Assembly (NCBI GenBank): GCA_008682415.1
Contig: VANK01000006.1
Span: 62,001-126,000, forward strand
Length of the DNA stretch: 64,000 bases
DNA from: Acidobacteria bacterium AB60
Lineage (GTDB): Bacteria > Acidobacteriota > Terriglobia > Terriglobales > Acidobacteriaceae
Direction: 5' to 3'
The position numbers and the translations under genes were made by a program. Below the pieces are notes generated by a model. It was not told the origin of the DNA. It saw only the letters and a program-made list of their open reading frames with translations, and made no database searches. Of this stretch, positions 24,121-33,316 are shown one piece after another; positions within the stretch are counted from its first letter, which is position 1, and the number at the start of each line of letters is the position of its first letter.

Positions 24121-24555
24121 ATGTCCAGAACGCCGAACCCGATCATCGTCAAACAGGGCGGTGTGCCCGACTACCTGAAGGGAGTGCGCTGGGCGCTCAA
24201 TCTGAGCGTGGACGGGCTTGCCAAGAAACTGGGCATCTCTCGCGCGGGGACGTACAAGATTCTCAGCGGCGAGGTCGAGCCGAGCGCGAAGATCTTGGCG
24301 AGGGTCGGGCTGGAGAAGGTTTACATCCAGTCCGAGCCAGTTCCCCTCACGCTCAACCTGGGCCAGTTTCCCGATTACCTGAAGATGGTTGCCTCCGTGA
24401 AGACGGACGTGGCCACGCTGGCCAAGGACTTCGGCGTGTCCAGGTCGGCCATCTACGGGATGCTCAGCGGCGACCTGCCGCCCGGTGCCAAGGTTCTGGG
24501 TAGCCTCGGCCTTCAGGTCGGGTATGAGCAGAGGCCGCTTAAGGGCGAGAAATAG
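24121..24555 (+). CDS. Tandem helix-turn-helix protein
   Basis: A 144-residue protein built from two homologous halves, each with PDYLK, a helix-turn-helix and a closing strand: LAKKLGISRAGTYKILSGEV and LAKDFGVSRSAIYGMLSGDL. The duplication suggests it binds a direct-repeat site as a monomer. ATG 24121 has GGAG seven bases upstream and is preferred over 24094. It is probably a phage regulator co-transcribed with the modification genes. Confidence 0.65.
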   Translation: MSRTPNPIIVKQGGVPDYLKGVRWALNLSVDGLAKKLGISRAGTYKILSGEVEPSAKILARVGLEKVYIQSEPVPLTLNLGQFPDYLKMVASVKTDVATLAKDFGVSRSAIYGMLSGDLPPGAKVLGSLGLQVGYEQRPLKGEK

Positions 24556-24646
24556 CAGATTCCCGTCGCGCCTCGGGAGGGTGCGGAGGGATGCGCAGCG
24601 GTTCGGTGTGCGGGGGCCGCTGCGCCACTTTTTGGAGGGTTGATCG

Positions 24647-24823
24647 ATGGCTGACGAATCACGGCCAATAACCGACAAGGAACTGCTCGCAGGCATTCTC
24701 CTGCGCAAGATCCGTGACGACCTGCGCCAGTGCCGCTGGATCATCGCGGGTGATCGGTACCGGTGCAAGGAACTGCTGGTGCACCGTGATCTGTTGAATC
24801 AGATCGAAGAGGCCTGCGAGTGA
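24647..24823 (+). CDS. Small phage protein (58 aa), unrecognised
   Basis: A charged helical protein (ITDKELLAGILLRKIRDDLR) with a good ribosome-binding site (GGAGGG, 10 bases before ATG 24647). Its stop overlaps the GTG start of the following gene (GTGA), showing translational coupling. No family is seen. Confidence 0.6.
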   Translation: MADESRPITDKELLAGILLRKIRDDLRQCRWIIAGDRYRCKELLVHRDLLNQIEEACE

Positions 24824-25044
24824 GGTTCTCCGAACGGGATTGCATCCACCCGAAGATATCCTCAGTCGCCGTGGTCGTGCGGGATGAGAACGGGACGCCT
24901 TATTCCGTCGTCGTCACGGCCGCCTGCCTTGTCTGCCGGATGCCGTTTGAGTTCGTCGGCATCGAAACGACTTCGACCATTATGGTCTCAGGGGATCGGC
25001 GCGAGGTGCACCTGTTGATTACCGAGGCGCGCGATCAGGCATAG
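24820..25044 (+). CDS. Small phage protein with paired cysteines (74 aa)
   Basis: It starts with GTG at 24820 inside the preceding stop. It contains CIHPK near the N-terminus and CLVCRMPFEFVG, so it may be a small zinc-binding protein. It is the last gene of the rightward operon, facing the late-operon terminator. Confidence 0.55.
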   Translation: MRFSERDCIHPKISSVAVVVRDENGTPYSVVVTAACLVCRMPFEFVGIETTSTIMVSGDRREVHLLITEARDQA

Positions 25045-25047
25045 ACG

Positions 25048-25080
25048 AAAAAACGGCCGTCACCCCGAAGGATGACGGCC
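25048..25080 (-). terminator. Intrinsic terminator of the late operon
   Basis: Arms GGCCGTCA (25055-25062) and TGACGGCC (25073-25080) form a perfect 8-bp stem; reading leftward it is followed by six T residues (AAAAAA on the plus strand, 25048-25053). It stands immediately after the endolysin gene and ends the long leftward late transcript. Confidence 0.85.
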
Positions 25081-25110
25081 AGTTGCCTAACAGCGTTCTT
25101 GGTTTTTTGA

Positions 25111-25662
25111 CTACACTTGCGCGGGCAGAATCGCCGCTGGATCGATCATATTGCCCAGAACATGCACGTTGGACCAGCCGCGCTGATTCGGCTGATCTCC
25201 GACCTGGCGGTACCAATCCGAGTTCGCCAACTCAACCGAGGCCTGCTGCCAGTTCTGCGCCTTGATTGCCGCGATGGTCTTGTGGAAGGTCGCCAGCGTG
25301 CCGACACCCATGTTGAACGTCAGATCCACGATGACCAGCTGTTGATTCGTTTCGTACTGATCCAGATCGGGAAACAGAGCCCTCGCTCCGCCATACGCCT
25401 TCGCCAGCGCACGAGAGAGCAGGCCGTCGATCTCGGCATCGTTGAGTTCACCCTGGCCACTCGCCAGATAGTCGAAGTCCAGCCCCATGCCGGAGAGCGT
25501 GAGCTTGGCCCACATCGTCGCGAGGTTGCACCCCACGCCGATGGTTGGCTTACCCACCAACGGCACGCCGGGCATGATGCGCTTGCCGGTCTTGTCGTCA
25601 TAGGCGAACGCGCGGCGACCTTCCCAGTGTTCGGTCCACCGCGTCTGCAGAGTCATATCCAT
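25111..25662 (-). CDS. Endolysin, T4-type lysozyme (GH24)
   Basis: A 183-residue muramidase. The catalytic triad context is present: Glu in HWEGRRAFAYDD, Asp in the same segment and Thr in KPTIGVGCNL. The remainder (LVIVDLTFNMGVGTLATFHK, ANSDWYRQVGD) is typical of GH24. There is no signal peptide, so release would need a holin; a holin-like protein is encoded at 47779-47991, far upstream. It is the last gene of the late operon. The ATG overlaps the stop of the preceding gene by one base. Confidence 0.85.
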   Translation of the reverse strand: MDMTLQTRWTEHWEGRRAFAYDDKTGKRIMPGVPLVGKPTIGVGCNLATMWAKLTLSGMGLDFDYLASGQGELNDAEIDGLLSRALAKAYGGARALFPDLDQYETNQQLVIVDLTFNMGVGTLATFHKTIAAIKAQNWQQASVELANSDWYRQVGDQPNQRGWSNVHVLGNMIDPAAILPAQV

Positions 25663-26531
25663 CACCACAGGTAGAGCTCCATCGTGACCGGCGTGTTGAA
25701 TGTTCCGGTGCCAGGCTTGGCGTCGGGCTGGAAGGCGATGACCGACGAGTTAGACGCCCACGGCGGCGACTGCACCACGCCAGACTGGTGTTGCGTATTC
25801 GACGGCAACTGGCACAGCGTCCCGTTGAGGCTCACGTACTTGAGCGACAGCGCACCGTTCGAGTCGTTGATGAAGTACCACTCCTCGGTGTATGCCGTGT
25901 TGATGACCCACATCGGGAAGCGGCACGTGGTGTCAGTCCATGCCGCGCCGGCGCCGTTCGGCACGTAGTCGAGTTCCAGCTGACCGCCGCCGATCGGGAC
26001 GAGCTGCGTCTGCCCGTTGTCGGTCACGCCGCTGGAGTTAGTCGAGCGCCGTCCGATCTCAAACGCCTGAACGGGACTCACGTTGTCGAACTGGTAGGTG
26101 GCCCGCATGAGCATGTTTAGCTGGCCGGAGGTCGAGAGGTTGAGCCGCGCCATCCATCCGGAGTACTGCCCAGAGACTCCGGTCGTGGTCAGCGTCATGG
26201 TCGAGCCGCCGCCAGCTCCTGAATACGTGCCGCCAGCCGTCGTTCCAGCGCCAGGGCAGGGATTGCCGCCCCCGGGATTGATCTGGCAGACGGTCGGAGC
26301 GTAGGCGCCCGAGACGCCAAATGTGGAATCACCAACCCATCCCGAGGACTGCTCGAGGTGGGCCAAGTGAGTCGCGCCAGTTGGCGCTGTCACTGGATAG
26401 GTGGGCGCGGCGGCTGTGCCCGACAGGCCCCCGGAAGGATAGACCGAACCCGGCTGCACAACTACCTGAGCCGCGCACGACGACAGCGGCGCCAGAACCA
26501 GCGCCATAAGCGTAAGAGAGCGTATTTTCAT
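25662..26531 (-). CDS. Putative exported lipoprotein in the tail-fibre cluster
   Basis: A 289-residue protein with a lipoprotein-type signal (MKIRSLTLMALVLAPLSSCA, lipobox LSSC at about residues 15-18). The mature part is rich in Gly, Ser and Thr and beta-strand sequence, ending in a jelly-roll-like region (FNTPVTMELYLW). The first seven residues are identical to the signal of the next gene upstream. It sits between fibre-like proteins and the endolysin. A phage structural protein would not normally carry a lipobox, so this may be a lysogenic-conversion surface protein. Confidence 0.55.
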   Translation of the reverse strand: MKIRSLTLMALVLAPLSSCAAQVVVQPGSVYPSGGLSGTAAAPTYPVTAPTGATHLAHLEQSSGWVGDSTFGVSGAYAPTVCQINPGGGNPCPGAGTTAGGTYSGAGGGSTMTLTTTGVSGQYSGWMARLNLSTSGQLNMLMRATYQFDNVSPVQAFEIGRRSTNSSGVTDNGQTQLVPIGGGQLELDYVPNGAGAAWTDTTCRFPMWVINTAYTEEWYFINDSNGALSLKYVSLNGTLCQLPSNTQHQSGVVQSPPWASNSSVIAFQPDAKPGTGTFNTPVTMELYLW

Positions 26532-27916
26532 GGAATCTTGCACCAGTAGTGCCAGGCGTAGGTGACGCCTGCGGCTAGCGGTGTTGAGCCGCTGGTGATG
26601 GTGAAGTACGTCGTCGTCGTGGTCCCAGGCGTCACGAAAGGTGCCTGCGCACCGTACAGGGCGCGAGTCACAGCGTTCTCTCCGACGGCCTCGCAGTTGG
26701 GAACAACCGGATATGCCGCCGAGAACGGGATCGTGATGATGCCCGAGGAAGCCGCTGGAGCCGCGCTGGAACTAGCCGTCACCACGTAGGCATACCCGTC
26801 GCCGTCCGTCGAGGTGGGACCGGCGATATAACCGGCCGCCAGCCCGGACCCAGACCCCGCGCCAGCGTCGGCAATGACCGCTCCAGGCGTGCCGGTCATG
26901 GCAAGCTGCATCCACGTCCACGAGTTCGTCGCGTAGCAGTAGGCGACCGCATGATCGATCGGGCTAGGGGTCGGGTTGGTCCACAACTGCCCGGCCGAGC
27001 ATGTGGCAGGCAGAGTGCTCGCCGTGACCCCCGGCAGAGCGCCGATGGTGGCCGGCGAGACCGTGACCGAAGCCGAGCCGTTGAACGTCGTGCCCGGCGA
27101 AGCGCCGCCTGTCGTATTGAACACAACCGAGTTCGTCGTGCTCCCCGAGCCGCCGTTGCCGCTCTCCACAACCCAGTTGGTACCGTTGCAGTAGCCGGAT
27201 ACGTGATACCCACCGCCGCCCGTGATGATGGCCCCCGCGGTGTTGCTGACCGAATCGGTGACCGAGGCGTGCGTCCCCTCATGCCCGCTGCAGGCGGGAA
27301 GCGTGGCGAATGCGACCGCCGTAATCGATGGCGTCGAGAGCGCGGGCGAGGTCGCGAGCACCACGTTGCCGCTGCCGGTGGTGGACGCCGGCGTGACGTG
27401 ACTGCCATCGGCAAAACTGGCGATCTGCCCAGCGCTGGGAGAGCCCGTCACCGATACGAGTCCGGTAGGCGCTCCGGCGATCTGGCTGTACTGCACCTGG
27501 GCGCAGGTCGGGGCTGAGACATAGGAGATCGCCGTCGAATACTGACCGGACGAGCACGACCCGGCAACGGGGATCGAAAGCGAGCCGGGTTGCCACTGCG
27601 TCAGAGATTGACTCCAGAGCAAGACCTGCTGATCGGACGGAGCGCCGCTCGATACGGTCCTGTTCTGAATCTGAGTGGCGTTGCCGACCTGCGCCCCGGG
27701 AGCCCATGCGCCCGTAGTCGAGTTGTAGACGAGCCCCTGACCGTTCGTGGGCGCAGTCGCCGAGATGGGAACGTTCTGGATCGATGTCGCGTTGGTGCTC
27801 CCGCCCGAACTGCCGTTGATCGAGAGGGCGCCTCCGCTGCCCACCGACAGCTGGGCAAAGGCGAGCGGGGACGAGAGCGCGAGAGCAAGCGCCCAGGTGA
27901 GGCTTCTGATTTTCAT
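26528..27916 (-). CDS. Exported tail-fibre-like protein (462 aa)
   Basis: An N-terminal Sec signal (MKIRSLTWALALALSSPLAFA, cleavage before Q) precedes about 440 residues of fibre-like low-complexity sequence: repeated ATQIQNRTV and NATSIQNVPISATAPTNGQG-type segments and a C-terminal receptor-domain-like end (TYAWHYWCKIP). Composition matches phage tail fibres and appendages, yet the signal peptide implies secretion. It overlaps the lipoprotein gene by 4 bases. Confidence 0.6.
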   Translation of the reverse strand: MKIRSLTWALALALSSPLAFAQLSVGSGGALSINGSSGGSTNATSIQNVPISATAPTNGQGLVYNSTTGAWAPGAQVGNATQIQNRTVSSGAPSDQQVLLWSQSLTQWQPGSLSIPVAGSCSSGQYSTAISYVSAPTCAQVQYSQIAGAPTGLVSVTGSPSAGQIASFADGSHVTPASTTGSGNVVLATSPALSTPSITAVAFATLPACSGHEGTHASVTDSVSNTAGAIITGGGGYHVSGYCNGTNWVVESGNGGSGSTTNSVVFNTTGGASPGTTFNGSASVTVSPATIGALPGVTASTLPATCSAGQLWTNPTPSPIDHAVAYCYATNSWTWMQLAMTGTPGAVIADAGAGSGSGLAAGYIAGPTSTDGDGYAYVVTASSSAAPAASSGIITIPFSAAYPVVPNCEAVGENAVTRALYGAQAPFVTPGTTTTTYFTITSGSTPLAAGVTYAWHYWCKIP

Positions 27917-27940
27917 GAGATGTCTCCGGGAAGAAAAGCA

Positions 27941-27974
27941 CGAGGCCGCGCGACTGACTCGCGGCGCGGCCTCG
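27941..27974 (-). terminator. Perfect hairpin after the tailspike gene
   Basis: Arms CGAGGCCGCGC (27941-27951) and GCGCGGCCTCG (27964-27974) form an 11-bp stem. Reading leftward it is followed by GTGCTTTTCTT, an imperfect U-tract. It may partly terminate or stabilise the late transcript between tailspike and fibre genes. Confidence 0.55.
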
Positions 27975-27989
27975 AAGGAGAGGAACTGG

Positions 27990-30900
27990 CTACTTCAGCA
28001 GTTCGAGAGTGGCAACATAGGTGAACGTCGGAGAGCCCGTGACACCGGTAAAGTTCAGGTTCTCGAAGAGGCTCGCCGATGGCTGAGAGTAGACCGTCTG
28101 GCACCCCTCGCCCACATTGAAAGAAGTTGCACTGAGGTTCGATGTGACGGACGATTGAAGGGTGTGCGACCCGTTGGAGTATATGACCCCGTTGACAACA
28201 AACGTTCCTGCCGTTGCCTGAACGATATCGTCCACGTAGTAGCAGAATCGGTACATGTGCCCGCTGCCAGACGGCGTAGTGTAGTTGATCAAAGAGACGT
28301 TCGCAGATCCGTTCGATGTTCCCGAGGAGCTCGCAATGATCGCTGCCGCCGTGCCTGCGCTGGAACTGATCGTTCCGTCCGCTGCGCACGTCACGGTCGT
28401 GCCGTCACACTTAACGCCGCCCAAGGTCGATGTCGTAGCAGCCGGCAGAGTGTATGAGGATGAGTTATGGCACGCACCATCTGCGCCCAGATACATCGTT
28501 CCCGTGCAGCTGGTGAACAGCGCGACGATCTGCGATGCCGTGTAGGTGCTCGCTGGCGTGTAGTGCTGGACGCCGTTCGTGTCCACGTACTGCACCACGT
28601 TCCCGCTTGTCGCCGATCCCGCGCCCTGTACCGTTGTGGAGGTGGCGTCTGGTATGTTTACCGTGCGATTGGTTGTGCCGCTGAAGGATAGGCTCGCGCA
28701 CAAGCTGCTGCTGCTGGGGTTGCAAACGTACAAGCCGTTCTGCGCCAAGAACTGTTGCTTTGCCTGGATGTTGGTCGAGGTGGCGTAGAGCGAATCGAAG
28801 TAGTTTGTCCCGTCCGATCCCTGAAGGTTGACGCCATTCGAAGTCGAGATGACGCGGCCGGTCTTCTTGTTGAGATTCGAACTGCCGAATGGTCCGTACA
28901 AATCGACCCCGTAGTTTGACGAGTTGACACCAGCCGTACCCACCGCTATTCCCTGCGGCAGTGTCTCCGGTGACAGGAAGTTATAGTTTTCGGCAGGTTG
29001 CGCATTGACCGCGCCGCCACCGCCGAGATTCTTCCAGGCCACCGTGATCGGCGATCCCTGCTGTGAGATTGAGAACAGTTGCCAAAGCGGACCGCTGCTC
29101 CCGTTATAGCCGAATGAATTGAAGTTGGCGCGCGTCCCTACATGGCTCGAATTGCCCGTGTCGGTCAGTTTGATGCCGCCCTCAAGCGTTGTCGCGGCTC
29201 GGTATGGGTCGTTCGTGCCCGTCAGGGGTTGAGCCCCCTCACTGCCCCAATTCCATGCCTGGAGGCCGCCAGCCTCGCAGCAAAAAACGTTCCGCGAAAT
29301 GTTTTTCGCGTCGAAATTCGCCATGAATGGCGATCCGGTCGCGCGATTATCCCTCGTCAGAATGAGAAAGCCTTGCGAGGAGATACCGGGGTTGCACGCC
29401 ACGTTCGCTTCATTGCCGGGACTGGGCATGTATGGACCGGTCTGTCGCTGGCTAATTGCCGCGGGGAACTTACAGGTCTCCGCAAACATCGTCGAGTTCC
29501 CAGAGGCGGAACTAAGCCAGAAGTTCTGATCGAACCAATCGTCCAGTTTTTGACTTACGCTTCCGGCTCCTCCGTAATACTGGCCACGCACGAGCATGTT
29601 GCCAACATAGGGAGAGTCAAAGAAGCCGCCTCCGCCGAGCGCGAAATCTATGCGGTGACTCCATAAGCCGCCGCTGACCCAGGGGGCGAAGCCGTTGAAG
29701 CTGTTGTTGTCAAATATCGATCGGATATCCGTCGCGGCGGTCCACATTCCCAGCGCGGTGTTGAAGTTGTTGTCCTGCACTCGCGTGTAGTTGGCGTTGT
29801 TGCCCACCAGCATTCCCACCATGCCAGCGTTAAACGCCAGATTCTTTACGTCATTGAATGCAAGGAACCCGCCCAGAAGCGTGATCTGGTTATTGTCGAC
29901 GGTGACGTTGTCCCACGGCCCTACCAGGGCAGCCGCATTTGCGCCTGATCCCGACATCCCCACAAAACTGACTGAGGGCTGAAGCCACACCGCCACCGGG
30001 AATGCCTTCGGATTCAACGGGGCAATGTTGGTGCACTGCCCCCAGACGGGACTAGCCGCCGTTCCGCTGTTGCAGGCGTTATCGCCAAAGACGATCGCTG
30101 GTGCCGACGTGCATCCTGATGCGTTCGTGGCGATATTCATCGCCGTCACTGCGCCTGACGTAACAGTGGCCGTCCCTTTGGCAACGTATGGTGTTCTCCC
30201 TGTGGTGCTTCCGCTAATAACCGCGCATCCGCTGGTCCCCTGCATCGCGTACCAATCAACCCCTCCTCCGTAACCGCCACCCCCTGAATTGATCGTGAAC
30301 GTGCTGATCGCGCCGCCCGACATATTGGCCGTCACGCTCGCGCCATCGCCGCCGAGCGCGCGAACCGACACCGTTGGGGCAAATGTATATCCAAAACCCG
30401 GATACACAATGGTCGCCGGGCTTTGTGGCACGCCGCTGCTGTTCGTGCTGACTGTTACGAAGGCCTGTCCGCATATGGCGAGGAGCGAGCAGCCACCGCT
30501 AATTGAAGTCTGAAGCGTTGAATTGGGCGTGTATCCTGAACCACCCGACACTGTGCACGATGACAAAGCGCCTCCGCTTACGGAGCACGACACAGAAGCG
30601 CCAGATCCCCCGGCCGGAGTCCCATAGCTTCCATCGTCAGCAGCGCCCGTGGGCAGATAGTAGGACGACGTGAACATTCCGTATTGTCCGGGAGGTACTT
30701 CGCAGATTCCCCCGCCAGCGGCACCGCTAGTCAACATGATCTTTGCAGCGCAGGCGTTAAAAGCGGGCGCGTTGTCGGTTCCATAACTAACGAGCCCTGT
30801 AAATGAGTTCGCCGCCGCCTTGCTGAGTACGACGTGGCTTGAGTCAGTCACCGAGACGATTTGCGCCACGTTGTTGTTGGTGTAGTTGGCCGTGCCGGCG

Positions 30901-31760
30901 ACGTAGTTCACGGTGGCAAAGGGTGTAGCGGTTGGATTCTGAATGCTGATCCACTTGCCCACGTCCGTGCTTACAAAGGACAGCCCATTGGCAACCGACG
31001 CTGTCGTACTGCTTGCGGTCATTGAGATAGTGAAGAAGCTTGTTCCACCGCTTGCATTCTTAACGTAATTCGCCCAGTCCCCCTTGGCGCCGAATGCCGT
31101 AACCAACAGTGTCGCCACCGATGCGTTCGCGCTCGCCGCCTGATGGCCGGTTGGCTGATCGGAGGACAGCGTGATCGTGCCGGCGTTGAAGTTGCCAGCT
31201 ACGACGATGCCGTTGGATCCGTCCGAAGACACTCCGGGCAGGAAACTGTTGAGGGCCGTGGTGGGCGACGTCACGTCCATCGTCCAGTCGGCGCCAATCG
31301 TTCCCAGATTGGTCAGCGTGAACTTGTGCCCGGTGATGGTCCCGCCGAGTTGCGCCTGCGCCGCCTGCAGCGCACCCGAGCACTGGATGCCGGTGTTGTT
31401 GAGGCTCGCGCATCCGGTGTATCCGCCGCCGCTGCCCGTCCCTGCGGGGAGAAGTTGCCACGCCGAAGGACTCGAACTCGGAATGTTGTTGAAGTTCGAG
31501 TTGACCAGCGAGTTGTAGATGCTCCCCGAATACGTGACCTGCTGCCCGCGCGAGTAGACCGCGGTCGATGACCACGTGCCCTGGTAGGGAACCTGAAGAT
31601 TCCCGATCGCCTGATCGACTGCGGAGAAGTTCTGGTTTACCGGAATGTTCCAGTTCTGTGTGGCGTAGGGCGGCAACTGCAACTGCAGATTCGGCGTCGT
31701 GGACTGGCCGAACGCAACAGATGCAAGACAGAAAAGCAGCGCAGATAGGGCGCGGCGCAT
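27990..31760 (-). CDS. Large exported tailspike-like protein with right-handed beta-helix
   Basis: A 1256-residue protein. A Sec signal (MRRALSALLFCLASVAFG) is followed by a virion-association-like motif (YATQNWNIPVNQNFSAVDQA) common in phage receptor-binding proteins, then a pectate-lyase-like beta-helix beginning LLVTAFGAKGDWANYV with DNAPAFNACAAKI and GGGICEVPPGQYG, and a long C-terminal fibre region ending in a lectin-like module (about residues 1140-1256). Tailspikes of this type cleave capsule or O-antigen. A signal peptide on such a protein is unusual. Confidence 0.7.
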   Translation of the reverse strand: MRRALSALLFCLASVAFGQSTTPNLQLQLPPYATQNWNIPVNQNFSAVDQAIGNLQVPYQGTWSSTAVYSRGQQVTYSGSIYNSLVNSNFNNIPSSSPSAWQLLPAGTGSGGGYTGCASLNNTGIQCSGALQAAQAQLGGTITGHKFTLTNLGTIGADWTMDVTSPTTALNSFLPGVSSDGSNGIVVAGNFNAGTITLSSDQPTGHQAASANASVATLLVTAFGAKGDWANYVKNASGGTSFFTISMTASSTTASVANGLSFVSTDVGKWISIQNPTATPFATVNYVAGTANYTNNNVAQIVSVTDSSHVVLSKAAANSFTGLVSYGTDNAPAFNACAAKIMLTSGAAGGGICEVPPGQYGMFTSSYYLPTGAADDGSYGTPAGGSGASVSCSVSGGALSSCTVSGGSGYTPNSTLQTSISGGCSLLAICGQAFVTVSTNSSGVPQSPATIVYPGFGYTFAPTVSVRALGGDGASVTANMSGGAISTFTINSGGGGYGGGVDWYAMQGTSGCAVISGSTTGRTPYVAKGTATVTSGAVTAMNIATNASGCTSAPAIVFGDNACNSGTAASPVWGQCTNIAPLNPKAFPVAVWLQPSVSFVGMSGSGANAAALVGPWDNVTVDNNQITLLGGFLAFNDVKNLAFNAGMVGMLVGNNANYTRVQDNNFNTALGMWTAATDIRSIFDNNSFNGFAPWVSGGLWSHRIDFALGGGGFFDSPYVGNMLVRGQYYGGAGSVSQKLDDWFDQNFWLSSASGNSTMFAETCKFPAAISQRQTGPYMPSPGNEANVACNPGISSQGFLILTRDNRATGSPFMANFDAKNISRNVFCCEAGGLQAWNWGSEGAQPLTGTNDPYRAATTLEGGIKLTDTGNSSHVGTRANFNSFGYNGSSGPLWQLFSISQQGSPITVAWKNLGGGGAVNAQPAENYNFLSPETLPQGIAVGTAGVNSSNYGVDLYGPFGSSNLNKKTGRVISTSNGVNLQGSDGTNYFDSLYATSTNIQAKQQFLAQNGLYVCNPSSSSLCASLSFSGTTNRTVNIPDATSTTVQGAGSATSGNVVQYVDTNGVQHYTPASTYTASQIVALFTSCTGTMYLGADGACHNSSSYTLPAATTSTLGGVKCDGTTVTCAADGTISSSAGTAAAIIASSSGTSNGSANVSLINYTTPSGSGHMYRFCYYVDDIVQATAGTFVVNGVIYSNGSHTLQSSVTSNLSATSFNVGEGCQTVYSQPSASLFENLNFTGVTGSPTFTYVATLELLK

Positions 31761-31790
31761 GAGAACTCCTAAAGGTTTTGTGGAGATGGA

Positions 31791-32708
31791 TCAGGGATGC
31801 CAGATCGTGAAGTCGCCGGTCGGTGCGGCAATCGAGCCGCAGAAGAAGGTGCAGGTCAGCGCATAGGCGAAGGAGGTAGACGACTTCGACGTGACGACGA
31901 GCGATAGCTGTGCGCCAGTCGATTCGGTGATCGAATAGTTCACGCCCCAGTTGGCATCGCTGTACCCGGTGAAACTCACCGTCCCGGTGCATTGCGCGTC
32001 AGTCGACGTGGACGGCGTGCAGAGCCCGTAGTTGTTGAGCCGCTGAATGCCGGCCGCGCCGATCAGCGTCGTCAGGCCGGAAATCTCGCTCGCTGCGGGC
32101 TGAGCGCAGTTCGCGGTGCCGCTGGCGTTCACGCCTCGCGCATAGTTGGGGCTGGAGCAGTTCGTAGGACTGGCCGCTAGCGCGGAAGCGGTCGAGGCGT
32201 TGCCGGTCACGTTGCCGGTAAGGGGACCGCTGATGGCGCTCGATGACAGGCTAGGGATGGTAACAGTTCCGGAACCAAAGTTTGTGGTTCCCCCATACGG
32301 CTGAATAAGCAGTGCGTATACTGCTGTTCCGTTGGTGTGCGTCGATTGAATGACGCCGTTATTGCCGCCCGTGTTGTCCTCTCCTATCCACACGTCCACA
32401 TCGGCACGCTGGCCGCTTAGGGCCGGGTAGAAACTGCTCATCAACTGGCTCGTGGAGGCGTTCACGGACGACGGGCCTCCGTGATTCGAACTCCCATTCA
32501 CGTAGGCACTGTTCGCCGTGAGTGCGGTAAAAGCGCCAGCAGCCGCCGACGTCTGCCCAATGGGGGTCGCGTCCACCTTGGAGTTGTAGAGCCACTGACC
32601 CATCACGGTCGTGTACACGCTGGATCCGTGAAGCCTCACGATGGGCGCAAACAGGATAGTGACGAGCAAAAGAAAAGCCGCCCAGATGGCGGCGGTGCGC
32701 TTGCGCAT
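31791..32708 (-). CDS. Exported or membrane-anchored fibre-like protein (305 aa)
   Basis: The ATG at 32708 gives an N-terminus MRKRTAAIWAAFLLLVTILF, a signal or anchor segment. The rest is fibre-like (GNVTGNASTASALAASPTNC, AASEISGLTTLIGAAGIQRL), a pattern typical of collagen-free phage fibres, ending in a small beta domain with two cysteines (CTFFCGSIAAPTGDFTIWHP). The upstream part of the longer frame is arginine-rich noise and is excluded. Confidence 0.55.
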   Translation of the reverse strand: MRKRTAAIWAAFLLLVTILFAPIVRLHGSSVYTTVMGQWLYNSKVDATPIGQTSAAAGAFTALTANSAYVNGSSNHGGPSSVNASTSQLMSSFYPALSGQRADVDVWIGEDNTGGNNGVIQSTHTNGTAVYALLIQPYGGTTNFGSGTVTIPSLSSSAISGPLTGNVTGNASTASALAASPTNCSSPNYARGVNASGTANCAQPAASEISGLTTLIGAAGIQRLNNYGLCTPSTSTDAQCTGTVSFTGYSDANWGVNYSITESTGAQLSLVVTSKSSTSFAYALTCTFFCGSIAAPTGDFTIWHP

Positions 32709-32718
32709 GATGACTCTC

Positions 32719-33306
32719 CTATTGAACGATGAGCGGTGAATCGACGTAGATCGTCGAGCCACCGGCATCGACGAAGAAGCCCTGAATGTTGACCTGATTT
32801 GCCTGAGTTCCGTAGGCGGCGGCAAACGGCACGTTCGCTGGAGGCGTCCAGACGCGGCCACCCGTTGCGTCCTGCTTGATGACGAATCGCAGTCGCTGCC
32901 CGGCCGAGATGTTGACCACGGTCGAACTGGCGACGTTGCCGGTCAGCACAATCTCAAAAGTCGTCCCCTGGCTGGCATCGAACACTGGGGTAGAACTGAA
33001 TGGCACCGACACGATGCGATGCTGCGCATTCAGCGCCGCCGCGGCAATCGCATTGTCGAAGTTCGTAATCAGGCCGTTGAGGTTGCCGTCATCGAGAATC
33101 GATATGTTGAGCTTCTGCGAGATCCACGTCGCGATGGTGGCGGCAACCATCGAGACCTGGCGCAAAATCTTGTTGAACTGAAAGGGCCACGCGGTGCCGT
33201 TGACGAAGCCGATAGTCTGGTACCCGGATCCCGCAAAGTTGGCTTGCGTGTCAACGTTAGCGCCAGCGTTTGTCGCTACCGGCAAGTAATCTACTGTCTG
33301 GCTCAT
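32719..33306 (-). CDS. Phage tail fibre/collar protein (195 aa), cytoplasmic
   Basis: It lacks a signal peptide, unlike its downstream neighbours. The N-terminus (FVNGTAWPFQFNKILRQVSM) resembles the attachment segment of myovirus tail fibres, and the C-terminal half is a beta-rich domain (FEIVLTGNVASSTVVNISAG). It follows the DUF2612 baseplate gene directly and is probably the true baseplate-attached fibre. Confidence 0.6.
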   Translation of the reverse strand: MSQTVDYLPVATNAGANVDTQANFAGSGYQTIGFVNGTAWPFQFNKILRQVSMVAATIATWISQKLNISILDDGNLNGLITNFDNAIAAAALNAQHRIVSVPFSSTPVFDASQGTTFEIVLTGNVASSTVVNISAGQRLRFVIKQDATGGRVWTPPANVPFAAAYGTQANQVNIQGFFVDAGGSTIYVDSPLIVQ

Positions 33307-33316
33307 CCGTCATTCC

